NCBI GenBank assembly: GCA_028456385.1
Contig: JALNQF010000074.1
Coordinates: 124,001 to 188,000, forward strand
Reading direction: 5' to 3'
DNA from: Ophiosphaerella korrae
Taxonomy: Eukaryota; Ascomycota; Dothideomycetes; Pleosporales; Phaeosphaeriaceae
Length of the DNA stretch: 64,000 nucleotides
Part shown: positions 1 through 11,415 of the stretch, piece after piece
Layout: each line of letters begins with the position of its first letter
Position numbering within the stretch: the first letter of the stretch is position 1
The notes under the pieces: generated by a model
Database searches by the model: none
What the model was told of the DNA's origin: nothing
What the model saw: the letters and a program-made list of their open reading frames with translations, nothing else
Translations under genes and position numbers: made by a program

Positions 1-447
1 TTTCACGTTGGTTTTGTCAGTTGCCAAGGATAGAGATGGGCCATCTGATAACGTGTGGGCCGCAGCGCGTGTATGTATACTTGGTTTTGCTCGGTCTTAC
101 GGTTGCGCGAGCGAGTTTCGCAGAGGCGGTTTAGTGCTCTCTCTGCTTAGCTGACTCGGCTTGCGAGCAGATATCTTAGTCAGCCGCGGGGCACTGGAGT
201 GAGCTTACGCTATACACGCTGCTCTCTATGCTCTTTGTTTGTTGGATCATTTTTCTGACGGGGGATGTGTTTCTTTGGGGGCGGGGGAGTACGCCAGGCA
301 CGGCCGTGGGGGGCAGTGTCCACGGCCGGGAACGTGTTATTGGTGAGGGGGGCTAGATCATTATCATGGGAATTATGGTCTAAATGGGCGAATGTACAGC
401 GATTCTAGACGATGTACGACAGACAGATGAGTTGCTCAATTCTTGCT
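1..447. other. non-coding flank, nothing recognised
   Basis: No convincing open frame, RNA gene or repeat is visible. It lies downstream of the FAD oxidoreductase stop and probably contains that gene's 3' untranslated region. Confidence 0.4.
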
Positions 448-1986
448 CTACACAACCCCATGCATATGATGTACCCCCGCTTCATCCTGCTGCATCACAG
501 TCAACAACCTCCTCGCCCTCTCAATCCTCTCCTTGCTCAAAACATAGCTCCCAGGAATCTCCCCATTGTCCACCATCTCCCGCTGCACAGCCTCCAAGTC
601 CCTCCCATCCAGTTCCCCAAGCACCATTTCCACAACCGCCTTCCCACACAATGTCCCATTCGGCATCCCATGCCCCGTGTATCCCCCGCACAGCCACAGC
701 CCTTCGTTCCCAGGCACCTTGCCCACCCATGGATGGTCGTCACGCGAGTAACCCATGATGCCCGTCCATTCTGCCGCGGCGCGCAGCTCCTCGAGACCTT
801 CTGTGTCGCCATCAAGCGCCAGCACCTTCAGCAGCGCGCCGCGGAGATAGCGCGCAGAGTCCTGGTCGATAATGCTGTCGTCCGACACGCCAATGGAAGG
901 TAAATGGCCAGCTCCGCGGCCGCCACCGAACATGAGATGGCCGCCGGGATTGGGCACGCCTGCGTACGGGCGTTGGATGAGGTAGTCGTCGTTGTTTTCG
1001 GGCTGGTTGAGAGTGCCGACCATGCCGTATGAATTGGGCAATAGAGTCGAGCCTGTGGGCGGATGTAAGGCGGACATCTGGCCGCGGACGGGCACAATGA
1101 GGTCCGCGAAGTGGGGGAGGAGGGCGGAGGTGTATCCGTTTGTTGCGAGGATGACGGTCTTTGAAGAGACGGTGCCGCGGGGCGTGTGCAGAGTGTGTTT
1201 GTTGTCAGTGCTTGTGATTTCGGTGACTGGAGTGTTGGTCTGTAGGTTGATTGTACCGTCCTTGATGAGTTTCTCTAGTATGAAGGCTACGAGCTTGTAT
1301 GGCCATAGACTTGCTGCGCCGGCTGTCAGCGTTGCTCCAACAATGTCCGGCTTCACTCGGTGCTTCTTCAACTCCTCCTTGTCCCGGATGACAGTGACTT
1401 TGCTAGCAATATCTGGTGCTATGGTTTGTAGATGTGCGATTTCTCGCTCTGCTACTGCCATTGCGTTTTCCGTTCCGAATAGGCGACATCCAGAGACATC
1501 ACGCCACTCGCAAGGGACGTTGTTGGACTGAACGTAGGATCGAACGGCGGCAACGTTGCGGAGCTCAAATGTGGCTACGTCGGCGCTACGATCGAAGAGA
1601 AGGGGCTGGCAGTGGCCGCCGTTCTGCTTGCAGTCAGTATACTTGCCGTCATGTCACATACTAGATATCAGCATTGCACCATCCCAAGCTATTCAAGTGT
1701 ATATGGCACCATGCACCTGGAATGTAAATCGACTCACCCTGCCCGTAGCACACCAACATGCCTCTCTCGCATCAAGCACAACAATGCTCTTCCCGTTAGC
1801 CCTATCATCTTCACTCAGATACCTCGCAGCAGAAGCGCCAGTGATGCCACTTCCCACAACAACAATATCCGCCTCGACAGGTAGCTCCTCTGTCGTCCGA
1901 TGTCCAAGCAAAAATTCGCTGGGCTCGCTATGCCAGAACGACGACGTTGACGTCGGTGTTGGCAGGGTGGCGCGTTCGTGCCTCAT
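448..1986 (-). CDS. FAD-dependent oxidoreductase, DAO family
   Basis: The gene has two exons, 1986-1738 and 1623-448, giving about 474 residues. The intron 1737-1624 has donor GTGAGT and acceptor CAG, and splicing restores the motif ATG-R-N-G-G-H-C seen in DAO-fold enzymes. Near residues 40-55 there is a Rossmann dinucleotide signature, VVVGSGITGASAARYL, and the C-terminal third has the GYTGHGMPNG stretch typical of the second FAD-contact region. These features say it oxidises an amine or amino acid with bound FAD; the substrate cannot be named. No signal peptide is obvious. I chose the ATG at 1986 because a TATATAA box lies at about 2033-2040 on the same strand, too close for the longer non-ATG frame. 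Known of the family: fungal members are often annotated as gamma-glutamylputrescine-oxidase-like or DadA-like. The gene is intact. Confidence 0.88.
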
Positions 1987-2032
1987 GCTGGGGTTGGGTG
2001 GGGTAACCACCGCGTGCAAGGAGGTAGTCGAG

Positions 2033-2040
2033 CTTATATA
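2033..2040 (-). promoter_or_regulatory. TATA-like box of the FAD oxidoreductase gene
   Basis: On the minus strand the sequence reads TATATAAG about 50 bases ahead of the ATG at 1986. Its position supports that ATG rather than a further upstream non-ATG start. Confidence 0.4.
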
Positions 2041-2828
2041 CGCTTCCGCCCAATCTACTCCAGCACGTCTGTGTGCCGTGCGTGGTTGTGCAAGTGTGTT
2101 ATCTAGGAATAGATACGTGGTTCAAATGGACATGCTAGGCCCATGGGCGGACCGGAGCTGCAGAGGGGGTAGATCTGCTCGGAATAGCTGTGAACGCCGT
2201 GAAGCTCCTCACTCGACCTGGAGCACTCCGGTAGCGATGATTGTTGGCCAAATTGAGAGGAATGCATTGCGAAACTGATATTTTATATTTTGCCATTGAA
2301 GATGACGTTAGTTTGACCTCTGGAAGACATGTAGGTACTCAGCCGGGCGGTGTGGTGCGCTGAGTGCCTGGCAGGGGTGCGACCGCGGGTCAGGCGTGCT
2401 TAGGTAAAGGGGGCAGTGCAATAATGAGTTTACTACAACCTCACCTCTTGAATTACTCTCTTGAGAACATCGTCCCTGTGCCTATCATTCCGTACACGTG
2501 TCATTTTATTCAATTGCTGCGCATCTCATCGCGTCACATGGAATCCACATGCTGGTAGGAACATTGAGCACAAAACGAAACCTCTCAATTGACATTCTTG
2601 GTCAAATACTCCATCCCGACAGACTCAATACTAGTTCCTTCAATCTTTCCCATAGCTAATATACATACTGTAGATCTCAAAGTACGCTAACAGATATCCT
2701 GTCATTACATTCTTCGTTATACTCATTACGGTCATGATGGGCTACCGGACACTCTCAAGTGTAATGCCTTCCAGCAGTCATCTAGCCCTCCAACAGGTAG
2801 TCGCAGACCACCTGTCCAAATCCCACAC
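2041..2828. other. intergenic region
   Basis: Contains the upstream region of the FAD oxidoreductase and the downstream region of the Ser/Arg-rich gene. No further gene or repeat is recognised. Confidence 0.4.
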
Positions 2829-3284
2829 TCACGACTTGCGACGCTGCAAAATGTTCTTCGTCGTCTCCGTCACCGAGAAGCCGTTGAACAGCCACTCATT
2901 CGAATGCCGGCCGCGCCACGGGTCGCTCATAGTCCTGTCCGCCGTATGAAGATTGGGTCGTTGCACAGACGAGGCACTCATATTGGACCCGTGTCGCACA
3001 TGCTGGGATGCATCTGCACGCGGGTTCGCGTACGTCATTTGTCTGGGCGACGCCATAGGGGAGTCCGCACGCTGGCGCGACCCGTCGCGTGATCTGCTCC
3101 TCGAGCGACCACGAACGCGTGCAGTAATAGTCCCGAAAAAGGTTTGCTCAATGGGCGATGCACGTGATGTTGGTGACGCCGGCGAGGTGGGTGGTGACAT
3201 GTGGCCCGAGGACCGCGAATATTGCGAGCCAGCTGTGTTTGTGCGGATGGGGGGCATGGCTTGGAAGTTGGATTGGGATGTCAT
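2829..3284 (-). CDS. Ser/Arg-rich small protein, conserved-looking, unknown function
   Basis: A single-exon frame of 151 residues starts at the ATG at 3284. The slightly longer frame to 3320 begins with TTG and is not used. The first two thirds are low complexity with SPT/SPAS-type phosphosite-like repeats and an alternating Arg-Ser stretch (GRSRSRSRDGSRQR, about residues 60-75). The C-terminus is different: an ordered-looking block ending NILQRRKS, with WLFNGFSV just before it. That contrast suggests a disordered regulatory tail with a short conserved C-terminal motif. I do not recognise the family, and there is no signal peptide, membrane segment or catalytic motif. It could be nuclear or a phosphoprotein, but this is only inference from composition. 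The 456-base frame without stops and with normal codon use supports a real gene. Confidence 0.6.
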   Translation of the reverse strand: MTSQSNFQAMPPIRTNTAGSQYSRSSGHMSPPTSPASPTSRASPIEQTFFGTITARVRGRSRSRSRDGSRQRADSPMASPRQMTYANPRADASQHVRHGSNMSASSVQRPNLHTADRTMSDPWRGRHSNEWLFNGFSVTETTKNILQRRKS

Positions 3285-4340
3285 GTTTGATACTTGGTGA
3301 CACAGCCAATGGGTAGGCAATTGAGTGTAATGGGAGCCTCGATTGCAGTGCAGGACCCGAGTTGAGACGGGGGGATGGTCAGCTCAAATAGCCTGCGATA
3401 GATGACTCCTGCGGCCATGCGGCTCAAAGAACAAATTTGGCTATCACACTTACATTCTGTCTAAACTGCAAGTCCTTTCCAATTCCACCGACCCGCTCCT
3501 TTCAACGCATGCCCACCCAATCTGTTTGTCGGTGACAGACTCCTCCACACTGCTCCTCCAGCCAATCACATCCCGCGCTTCCCATGCGGGGCTTCCGTTC
3601 CTCAGGAATCCTCACCGACTTCCATCTGCGGGCGCTCAGTCTAGAGTACACCAGATGCACGGCCAACGCATCTAACCGAGCCACGGGCTGCTCAGTAGGG
3701 CTAAGTGTCGAACCAATAAACCGTGAGGAATGTAACCTGCTGGCCTTGGAACCAAGGTTCTGGTGTCACCGGCAAGAGTGGAGCCCTGCAATACATGGCA
3801 TTTTGTCTTTTGCACATGTGTCCCACCGAACAGACGAGGAGCAGCCTTGAACACGGCAAGATAGCTAGGCATGTTCGAGTTGGCGATAGCAGGAGCGCTG
3901 TTGCTATTGCATGATCATGGAGAATCTCCAAAATTTGCCCCGAGGAATCGTGTCCTGCGAAACCAGCCGCATTGCCTCGGGAACTCCGTGCTCGAGACCT
4001 TATCGCAGATGATCATGCGCATCGCACACCATGTCACATTCGGAGAGTATGTACCAAGAAATCAATGTCGGCGACGGCCGCTTCAATCCAAACATGACGC
4101 TCAACGTGGACTTCCAAGAGACCCCATATCTTGTTTTCTTTGTCGCACGACGCCGGCAAAAAAAAAACTAGGTTTGGATGTTTGAATCGGATATAGTGGA
4201 TGGAAAAACCTGTGGTTGAGCGTCGAGGTATAGGTTGGCGTAGCCACGTGACCGTGAATGTGGGCCATGAATGACCTCATATCTCCACAACCAATGGTCA
4301 AAACTGCTCAAAACTTCGGAAAAATATCAAAAATATCGAT
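3285..4340. other. intergenic region
   Basis: Holds the likely 5' untranslated leader and promoter of the Ser/Arg-rich gene. Short frames exist on both strands but none has introns, domains or codon bias that would support a gene. Confidence 0.35.
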
Positions 4341-4411
4341 TGCATCCTCCGGGACTCGAACCCGAACCAATTGCTTGGAAGGCAATTATCCTACCCTTGG
4401 ACCAAGGATGC
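4341..4411 (-). tRNA. tRNA-Gly (anticodon UCC)
   Basis: The minus strand folds into a complete cloverleaf of 71 nt without an intron. The seven-base acceptor stem GCATCCT pairs with AGGATGC and the discriminator is A. The anticodon arm has loop CTTCCAA with anticodon TCC, and the T arm contains GGTTCGAGTCC. It decodes GGA and GGG glycine codons. Confidence 0.95.
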
Positions 4412-7059
4412 TGTTGATGGAAATCATGGCAAATTAGTTAGTATATATACATACAACTATATGACTGGGAAAGATCATAATCAACGAGCACCTTTCAAGA
4501 CTCAAACAAGGCTCGTGAAAGAATGGGCCGCGTGTGCGTGCCTAAGGCCCTTGCACCCGCCACTCGGTAGCCCCCATTCCGCCTAGCACGCCCGCGCTCC
4601 CACTTCTGCCGTTTGCCGACTCCTTCGTCTCACACCACGCGAGGAGGAGCTTGACTACGTACCTTTCACCTTCCAGAATGCTTCTAGTATGATAACCGCA
4701 TAAACACTTTTAAATACGAATATCAATTAAACAAAGTCTAACAAACTATTCAGCCGCGGAAATTCGTCGCACGATTTCAGCCACACCGATTCAATATAGC
4801 TCCGTATTTCAACAGTAAAACAGGCTTTTCGACTACCATTACTCTTCTACGCGGCAGAAAATGATACGCGTAATGACCAGCGCCAGCTGCCTGCCATTGC
4901 TAGTCAGGAATGGTGTGATCTTATAAGCCCGCCAGCCATCTCAAGCCCACCACCAGTCATGTTCGTTTTCTTCAACGCAAGTCGCCATTTTGCGCACAGC
5001 ATGCGTGTGCTTCAGCGCTTAGTTACTACTCAACAACATCGGCGTGCACACTATTTATCCGGGCGACTTCAGTACTTGCATCGAGGTTAGTAATAGCGTG
5101 AGGTTATTCGCTACATACTCGAGCACTGCATTGCGTATCAACTTGGCGTCAAGTCATATCTCGGGGCTGCAAACACGACATCTGGGGATGCAGTAGCTCA
5201 CGGTTACTAGGGCCTTGGCGAAACTGGTAGACTTTAGGACTCAGTCCTGCCTGACTAGCTCTTTACGTAATACATGCATGACCATCATAGTAGGTAACTA
5301 TCCACAGACGTTGTTGCAATGCTCGAATAGTTGTGCGCGGGGCTACAGCATTGGATATTCTGGCTCATATTTAATTTCAATCGTTGTTGTTTTTCTCGGC
5401 GACTGCGCTGGGAGATGCTTCCAGGTCCGGTCTCTGAGGTTGAAGGGTGAAGTGGCTATTCGTGAAGCCATAGATACGAAAGGTTGTATTAAGAACCGTG
5501 ACTCGAAGTCGTAGCAAGAGTAAACTACTTTGTATTCTAAGATACGCCATAACAGCTATCAACTAGGAGTTGCACTGTGCTGTCGTACCTGGGAACTAAC
5601 TTAGAAATAGATTGGCTGGTTTAAAGGCCAATATCATCATTCTCTCCGTTATATTTCCTTGTGATGAGCTAGGATTCAATGACATAACCTTGAAACTGTC
5701 GAATGCTGTTGGAAAAACAGGTTCGACCTAGTAGTAGGTAGTACTAGTTGTAGTAATTACCTTGTATATTAGTTAGTAACACCTGCACCATCTACCCTAG
5801 CTCCTGGCGTAATTGAAGGACTCAGAGGAAGCTGTAATCTCAGTTGTTTACATACCATTTGGGGCCAATGTGGATTCTAATAGTTGTCTCAGACCAGCAC
5901 CTCAATCGATCATCAGTTTACTCCACTTTGGACCTTGTCTCTTGAACGATCGTTAGCCTTTCTTTACTCTCACTGGGACCTTATTCACTAGAGGTTGGCT
6001 ATCATGTTTCTTCTTCACTCGAAAGCCATGTCATTACAAGATCGGGCAGCGTGTCGATTCGATCTTCAGCTAAAGCACCTCAGGAGGTATAAGGCCTAAA
6101 CCCCTTAAATTGATTTAGGCATTGACCAAATGTCAGGCGACGACAAAACCGATTACACCCAAGCACTTCAACACGCGATGGGAGGATCAGCACTATACTT
6201 CTCGATATTGTTAGATACTCTGACGACATCTAAATGCGGGGAGCCATCAGTCCACATCAAAAGCAAACTTCATCACCACTAAAAAACAGTTCCTGTCCCG
6301 TTTCATGGGGAATACCCTAAATGGAACCAGCCCCGCCCGACTGCTTCCTGTCCGTCACCCGCCTTCCCCCGGTCCGGTTCTGTTCGTCATTCACCCTGAT
6401 CGGAGGGGTTACTCGAAGCCAGTAGCGGCTTCGCAGAGTCGATCGCCGCGTACGAACCCTTACACGATAGGTTCATCGCATCACGGACGGATCTACTCGC
6501 ATTGCATGGTGTGATAGTGACTTGTTGGACTTCGAATTCTTGTCGAGGACGACGGCCAAGAGGGGCTTACTTCTCCCGCGGCTGGACGAGGACACAATGG
6601 AGGCGTTGAGAAAGTTAGTTATCATCCAAAAGAGGTCCATCTGGAATTCCAGTCTATCAGTACACTCTCCCTCAACTCCAAAAGCGTAGCAGTCATTATT
6701 ATATCCAACACGCAAACTTGACGAATACAATGCTTTCTATAATACCTACCTCTGTAGCTATAACTCATCAAAGCGCAATAGCCCTACTTATCATCCTTCT
6801 CTACAACCACACCATATGCGCCTCGAGTCAAGTTCGGTCGTTAGTTGATCTCTTGAGCTATCGGCTTACCTCTCTCAATACACGCGGCTGACTTGCATCA
6901 ACACAACATACGCCGGCCATGGACAAGACATGATTGAACCAGGGCATACTCCATCCGTTGAAGTGTCCCTCGAGCGCCCTATTACACCGAACTGAATTCC
7001 GCACGACTTCGAATATGCAGATACATCGAGTAAATACGGTAGTGTGACGACGGCGGGGG
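4412..7059. other. gene-free, decayed stretch
   Basis: Moderately AT-rich and without supportable genes. The short frames here lack start context, introns and recognisable domains. It leads into the nuclease-like relic and is probably degraded repeat or former accessory DNA. Confidence 0.35.
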
Positions 7060-7660
7060 CTCATATACCTATACTGCGACGCAAGTCTAGCAACAGCTAT
7101 TGAGCAAGGGCTTCCAGTATACTGCGACACGGGATGGCAGGCAGGCAGCGAGGACAGCCATACCGTCATTGAAAGCCTACTACCGCGGTCTAGGCGTGCG
7201 CTTAAGCTAGACTGTGAGGCTGCCATCATCGCCCTCGCTAATGAGCAGCTATTTCCGCCAGTTGAAAAGCTATTACACCTAAAGTACGGTAACCAATTCA
7301 GCGTTCACTATAAATACACGTTAAACCCACTCATACAGCCAGACATCGTCTACCGTTGCGGGGCTAAAGGGGCCGTCCTTGCCATTATCGGGTGCAAGAA
7401 ACGGGGCAACTTACGCCCAAGCGACTCTGATCAGGCGTTTGTCAGCTACAACTACAATTTCACCGAATATACCAAGTATGGTTTTAATCATAGCGCGACT
7501 ATGCGCTTTGCTGTCTAGAATACGGTCCGATTGCCTAGTTGGGCACCTTACTAAACAGGGTGTCGCTTTGTCAGTCTCTACAACCATGACGCCCTATATC
7601 TATTCAAGTTCAAGGATGTGAAGGCGGAAATTGGGTGCCTAGGAGGAAATGTATGCCTGA
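7060..7660 (+). pseudogene. relic of a PD-(D/E)XK nuclease-like fungal protein
   Basis: One forward frame reads as protein from about 7065 to 7650, interrupted by TAG near 7519 and TAA near 7551. It contains the block CEAAIIALANEQ and then LKYGNQF, followed by the core QPDIVY and, about fourteen residues later, AVLAIIGCKKRG. In PD-(D/E)XK-fold proteins this spacing is PD-x(13-14)-(D/E)-x-K with a Glu at the place where Gly stands here (G-C-K). The relic therefore has both premature stops and a lost acidic catalytic residue. It has no start codon in this frame and no intact ends. Function when intact is unknown; similar fungal accessory proteins are found near transposons and fusion/incompatibility genes. 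It is a distant superfamily relative of the intact gene at 41.8-45.0 kb, but the motif blocks differ. Confidence 0.5.
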
Positions 7661-7683
7661 GTGGAGAGGCCGACAATAGAAGG

Positions 7684-7710
7684 TTTATTTTTATTTTTAT
7701 TTTTATTTTT
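7684..7710 (+). repeat. TTTTA pentanucleotide microsatellite
   Basis: Four to five units of TTTTA followed by a T run. A simple repeat without apparent function. Confidence 0.8.
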
Positions 7711-8500
7711 TTGGGCTTCTCTGCCCTGTTTTGCAGTCCATAGATTTCTCTTCAACAAGCAAGTGAAAGCCAGCGGATGAAGATTTGACGTGGAAATTTA
7801 TGCGGTAATAGGCGTACACTAAGGCTAAGACGAGCTGGAATCGCATTGTCTTTGAGTTTTCGCATCATGCTATTTGTTGTTGGATGTGGGAGAACTTACG
7901 TTATTCATTCCTTCAATCTCGCTGTCGAAATCAGCGTTTTCAAAGGTATTTTACCAAGCCGTAATCCCTATCCCTTGACGAGCCCTGCATATACATCCCC
8001 TCATCCAGTATGCCTTGTCTAAGCTTCATTATACAGACACCGTCCTATCTATAGAACACTACAATCACCAGCAGTCTAAGGCTCAGGCTACTCAACATAC
8101 ATCCAACCAACACATCACCACCACTTTCGTTAAACAAATAGACTTGTATGATATTTACTGATTCGAAGCTCAACGATGTGGACGGATTATAATGCGCAAT
8201 CCCATAGCGGCATATTGATCGTCATCCCCAGCGTTATTCCATCGTACAGATATACTTCCTAAATCCCCACTGCAGTTATCATCCTCAAATCCCAGCTTCT
8301 TGATGCAACTTAATGCCTACCCTCCATTCCCTTACTCGTCAAACCAACCGCTCAATACACAAACAGCAAAACTCAGCAAGATTATTTTCTCAAAGTCCTT
8401 TTTTACATCCTCAATCCAGCCAATCCCAACCCCCCAAAAGCGTCGCGCGTCGCGCGTCCCGTCTATTCCAATCTGCCCGGTCCTGTAACCATCCCGCCAT
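7711..8500. other. intergenic region, 3' side of EMC1
   Basis: Probably contains the EMC1 3' untranslated region. Short frames near 8300-8560 are C-rich and unsupported. Confidence 0.35.
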
Positions 8501-11415
8501 CTATAAAATCGTCCAAAGGGAATTAATCTGCTTTCTCTGAACCTGCAACCTGTTAGCCACAATGCACACCAACCTCATCGAACAACATACCAATGGCGCA
8601 ACAAAGACAACGCCAACAAACAACGCCGCAACAGTAGCAAGCATAGAAATCTTATTAAACCCTTTCCCCAAGATATCGAACGCAAAGCTGGGTGCAACGC
8701 GGGTGCCGAAAATATCGAGGCCGTACGCGAAGACAAGGGTCGTGCTTTCGATGCCGCTCTCGCTGGTGATGACGTCTTTAACGCCGATGACTTCGTATTT
8801 GTGTGTGAGGTGCCATTTGGGGTCCCATTGGATGGTGGGTGTGTACGGGGCGAGGCCTTCTTCTTTTTCTTGCGCAGTGGGGTCGCGGCCGATGGGGCGG
8901 CGAGGGTCGATGACTTGGCGGGGTATTCCGATGATGGAGTTCGCGGAGGGTACGGTGACAAGGAGCTCGCGGCTTGTAATGCCTTGTTTTGTTTGCGTGA
9001 CGGTCATGTGGGAGATTTCTGCTGGGATTTGGTAGCTTTGGGAAAGTACATAGGGTTTGATGGCTTCGCTAGGAGAGCCTGAGGGTTGTACTGTGGACGA
9101 GTTTGAGGCGTCACCGAGCGGGCCGCGATCATCTGGAAGCGGTGATTCGTATAGATCCGAGACAACAAGTTGGTAGCCACGAGACGAAGCCCCTGATTTA
9201 CCATCAGTAGTGAGCGAGTAGCTAAACCAATTCTCTGAGATTGTGGATGAGATTGGTCGAGATGTGTCAACTTCATCATGTATTGTCGTGTGTAACAGCT
9301 GACCTGAAGCAGAATCTAGCAGGTAGAATGAGGCCGTGCGAGTGGAATCGAGCACAGTTGTAACCAGAACAAGGTTAGGATTCAAGTACTTGTAAAGCAC
9401 TCGTCTATCGCCGAGAACTTTACCAATTGAGGCTACTGGGTCTGTGAGTGGCCGTGCAGTGTAGGTGACGATGCGCTCTCCAGGAGCAGGCGAGAAGCTC
9501 CACACAGGTTCGGAACTTGGTTGGCCCTCTAAGAAACCTTGCAACATGCCGTCCACCAACGTAAACGATACAAGCTTCTGTCCGCTTGTATTGATAGGTG
9601 CTTCAGCCTTGATGTTTACGGATGGAACGAGGCTGCCAGTTGTAGAGTTGATGAAGAGGGATTCCTTGAGGCTTGCATCCTTCACCTCAACGAAGCCACG
9701 ATGGGCTTTCAACGACGGGTTTTGGAGGGTGGTTCCGGGCGTAAGTTTATGCAAGTCAACATTCCAGAGGATTTTACCCCGCGAGCCAACGTCAAGAGCG
9801 GCAAGGCGACCATTTTCGGTGGCAAGGATCACGAGCTTATGGAAACCAAACGTGTCGAGTTTGATATCTTCGATAGAGGCTTCTTTTGACTTACCGAAGA
9901 CACTGCCAAGTAAACGCGTGGGGATGTTCTGTACCCAGGCAGGGAGATGCTTTAAATCCTGAATGTGTCGCTGAACTCGATGAATGTAGGCAGAGGCCGG
10001 GTTGCGATGACTTTCTTCTTCCAAAGCTTGTGCAAGTGCCTCTTCTTCAGGAAGCCCTGCCCACACAGCAGACACGGTTGCAGATAGGAACTCGGGGCGT
10101 GCCCAAGCTAGTTCATCGTTGCGATGGAGTACCCACTGCCCACTGGAATAGAGGACTGCGGATCTTACAGCGCTTGCAGTACCTGATTTCACTACTACTT
10201 CGGAAACGCCATGCACAGGGTGTGCGCCTACAGTTGCTGGGGAGTGCTTCAGAGCCCAACGACCTAGTATAGCATGTGAGACAGACGAAAAGACGACGAC
10301 TTCGTCCTCTGTGACACGAGTGAAGTATACGTTGGCGTCTGATGTGCTAGTGGTGAAGATGCCCTTGCGCCTCAGTTCTGGCAGGCTGTAAGCTTTTGAG
10401 ACGGTGCTCTTCGCGAGATCGACATGGTAGACCTCAGCAGAGTGGCCGACTGCAGTCTGGTACTCGACCAAGAAATGTGGAAGTGAATTGACGTGGTTCG
10501 GCGCATGGAGCACGATATTCTCCACTACCTCGTCTCCTGGCGTGTTGAAGCTGGCTATGCCCTTGGTGCCGATGATATTCACTTTGAGCACTTTCTTCGC
10601 CTGGTCCGTCCATGCCAACAATGGTGCTGCGGTGTTGGCGCCTGCAAAGAGAATGTGGCTGCGGGCGGTGATTTCGCTATCGGAACTCAGTGTGTACTGG
10701 TCAATCTTCTTTCCTGTAGTTGGGCTGAGCGATGTGACCTTCAACTTGGAGCCTCCAAGCATGGTTGAGTGGAGCGAGATGTAGTAGACGGCTGTGGGCG
10801 AGGTCGAGACCTGGAAGGGCGTGTCCCCGCTGAGGCGAAGTTAGTCAATGCTAAAAGATGTGGTAGTATAACTGACCTTGTATCCTCAAACGTCCATTTG
10901 GGATGGCCCGTCTTCCCATCCAGCCGCTTGACGCCTTGGGTGCCAGCAGAGAGCAGGACAATAGCGTCCTTGGCCTCGCTGATGGTCATGCCGTCTTCCT
11001 GCTCGAGGATCTCCAGGTCCTCGACGACGGTGCCTGCCACGCGCGTTTCCCATACCAGCCGCCCGTCCGAGGCGCTCCATGCGGTAATGCGGTCGCCCAG
11101 CGCACCAATGACCGTGTCCTGTTCGTTGCCGGACCTGAGATGGCCATGGCCGCGGTGGTCGGATGAAAGGTGTTGTCGCCATACCAGGGCGCCGTCCCTA
11201 GGGTTGATGGCACCAAGAGTGTGGTTGCGAGAAATGGCATAGAGCAGCGAGGCCTTGGAGCCGGCATAAGGTTTCTGGAAGAAGGTGGCGGTCTGTTTCG
11301 GCAGGCCGAGCAGTGCATAGTGGAAATCAATGTCGTATGCATCGTCCTCGAAGATTGCAGCAGCGGGGGCCAGCCATGCTGCAAGGGCCAGTGCAGCACG
11401 GAACGGTCGACGCAT
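8501..11415 (-). CDS. EMC1: ER membrane protein complex subunit 1
   Basis: Exons are 11415-10877, 10829-8591 and 8542-8501, giving 939 residues, the usual length for fungal EMC1. The ATG at 11415 opens a signal peptide (RRPFRAALALAAWLAPAAA) followed at once by FEDDAYDIDFHYALLG, the conserved EMC1 N-terminus. The lumenal part is a PQQ/beta-propeller-like region (for example GALVWRQHL and DGRLVWETRV), then the DUF1620-type C-terminal domain with FAYGLDIFGTRVAPS. A transmembrane helix follows (LATVAALFVGVVFVAPL) with a short basic cytosolic tail. Intron 1 (10876-10830) has GTCAGT, branch CTAAC and CAG. Intron 2 (8590-8543) is 48 nt with GTATGT, GCTAAC and CAG; it is in frame and lacks stops, so it is easily missed, but removing it gives the normal tail VQRKQ. 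EMC1 is the large lumenal scaffold of the EMC, which inserts and stabilises multipass membrane proteins. Confidence 0.95.

Noticed and set aside
1987..2019. N-terminal extension of the FAD oxidoreductase
   Set aside because: The frame there begins with TTG and lies within 15-50 bases of a TATA box, so it is probably untranslated.
1556..2278. 240-codon plus-strand frame
   Set aside because: Antisense to the FAD oxidoreductase exons and its promoter; no protein features.
5216..5265. tRNA-Leu-like stretch (TTGGCGAAACTGGTAGAC then AGGACTCAGTCCT)
   Set aside because: The anticodon loop is too short and no acceptor stem or T arm can be folded; at best a fragment.
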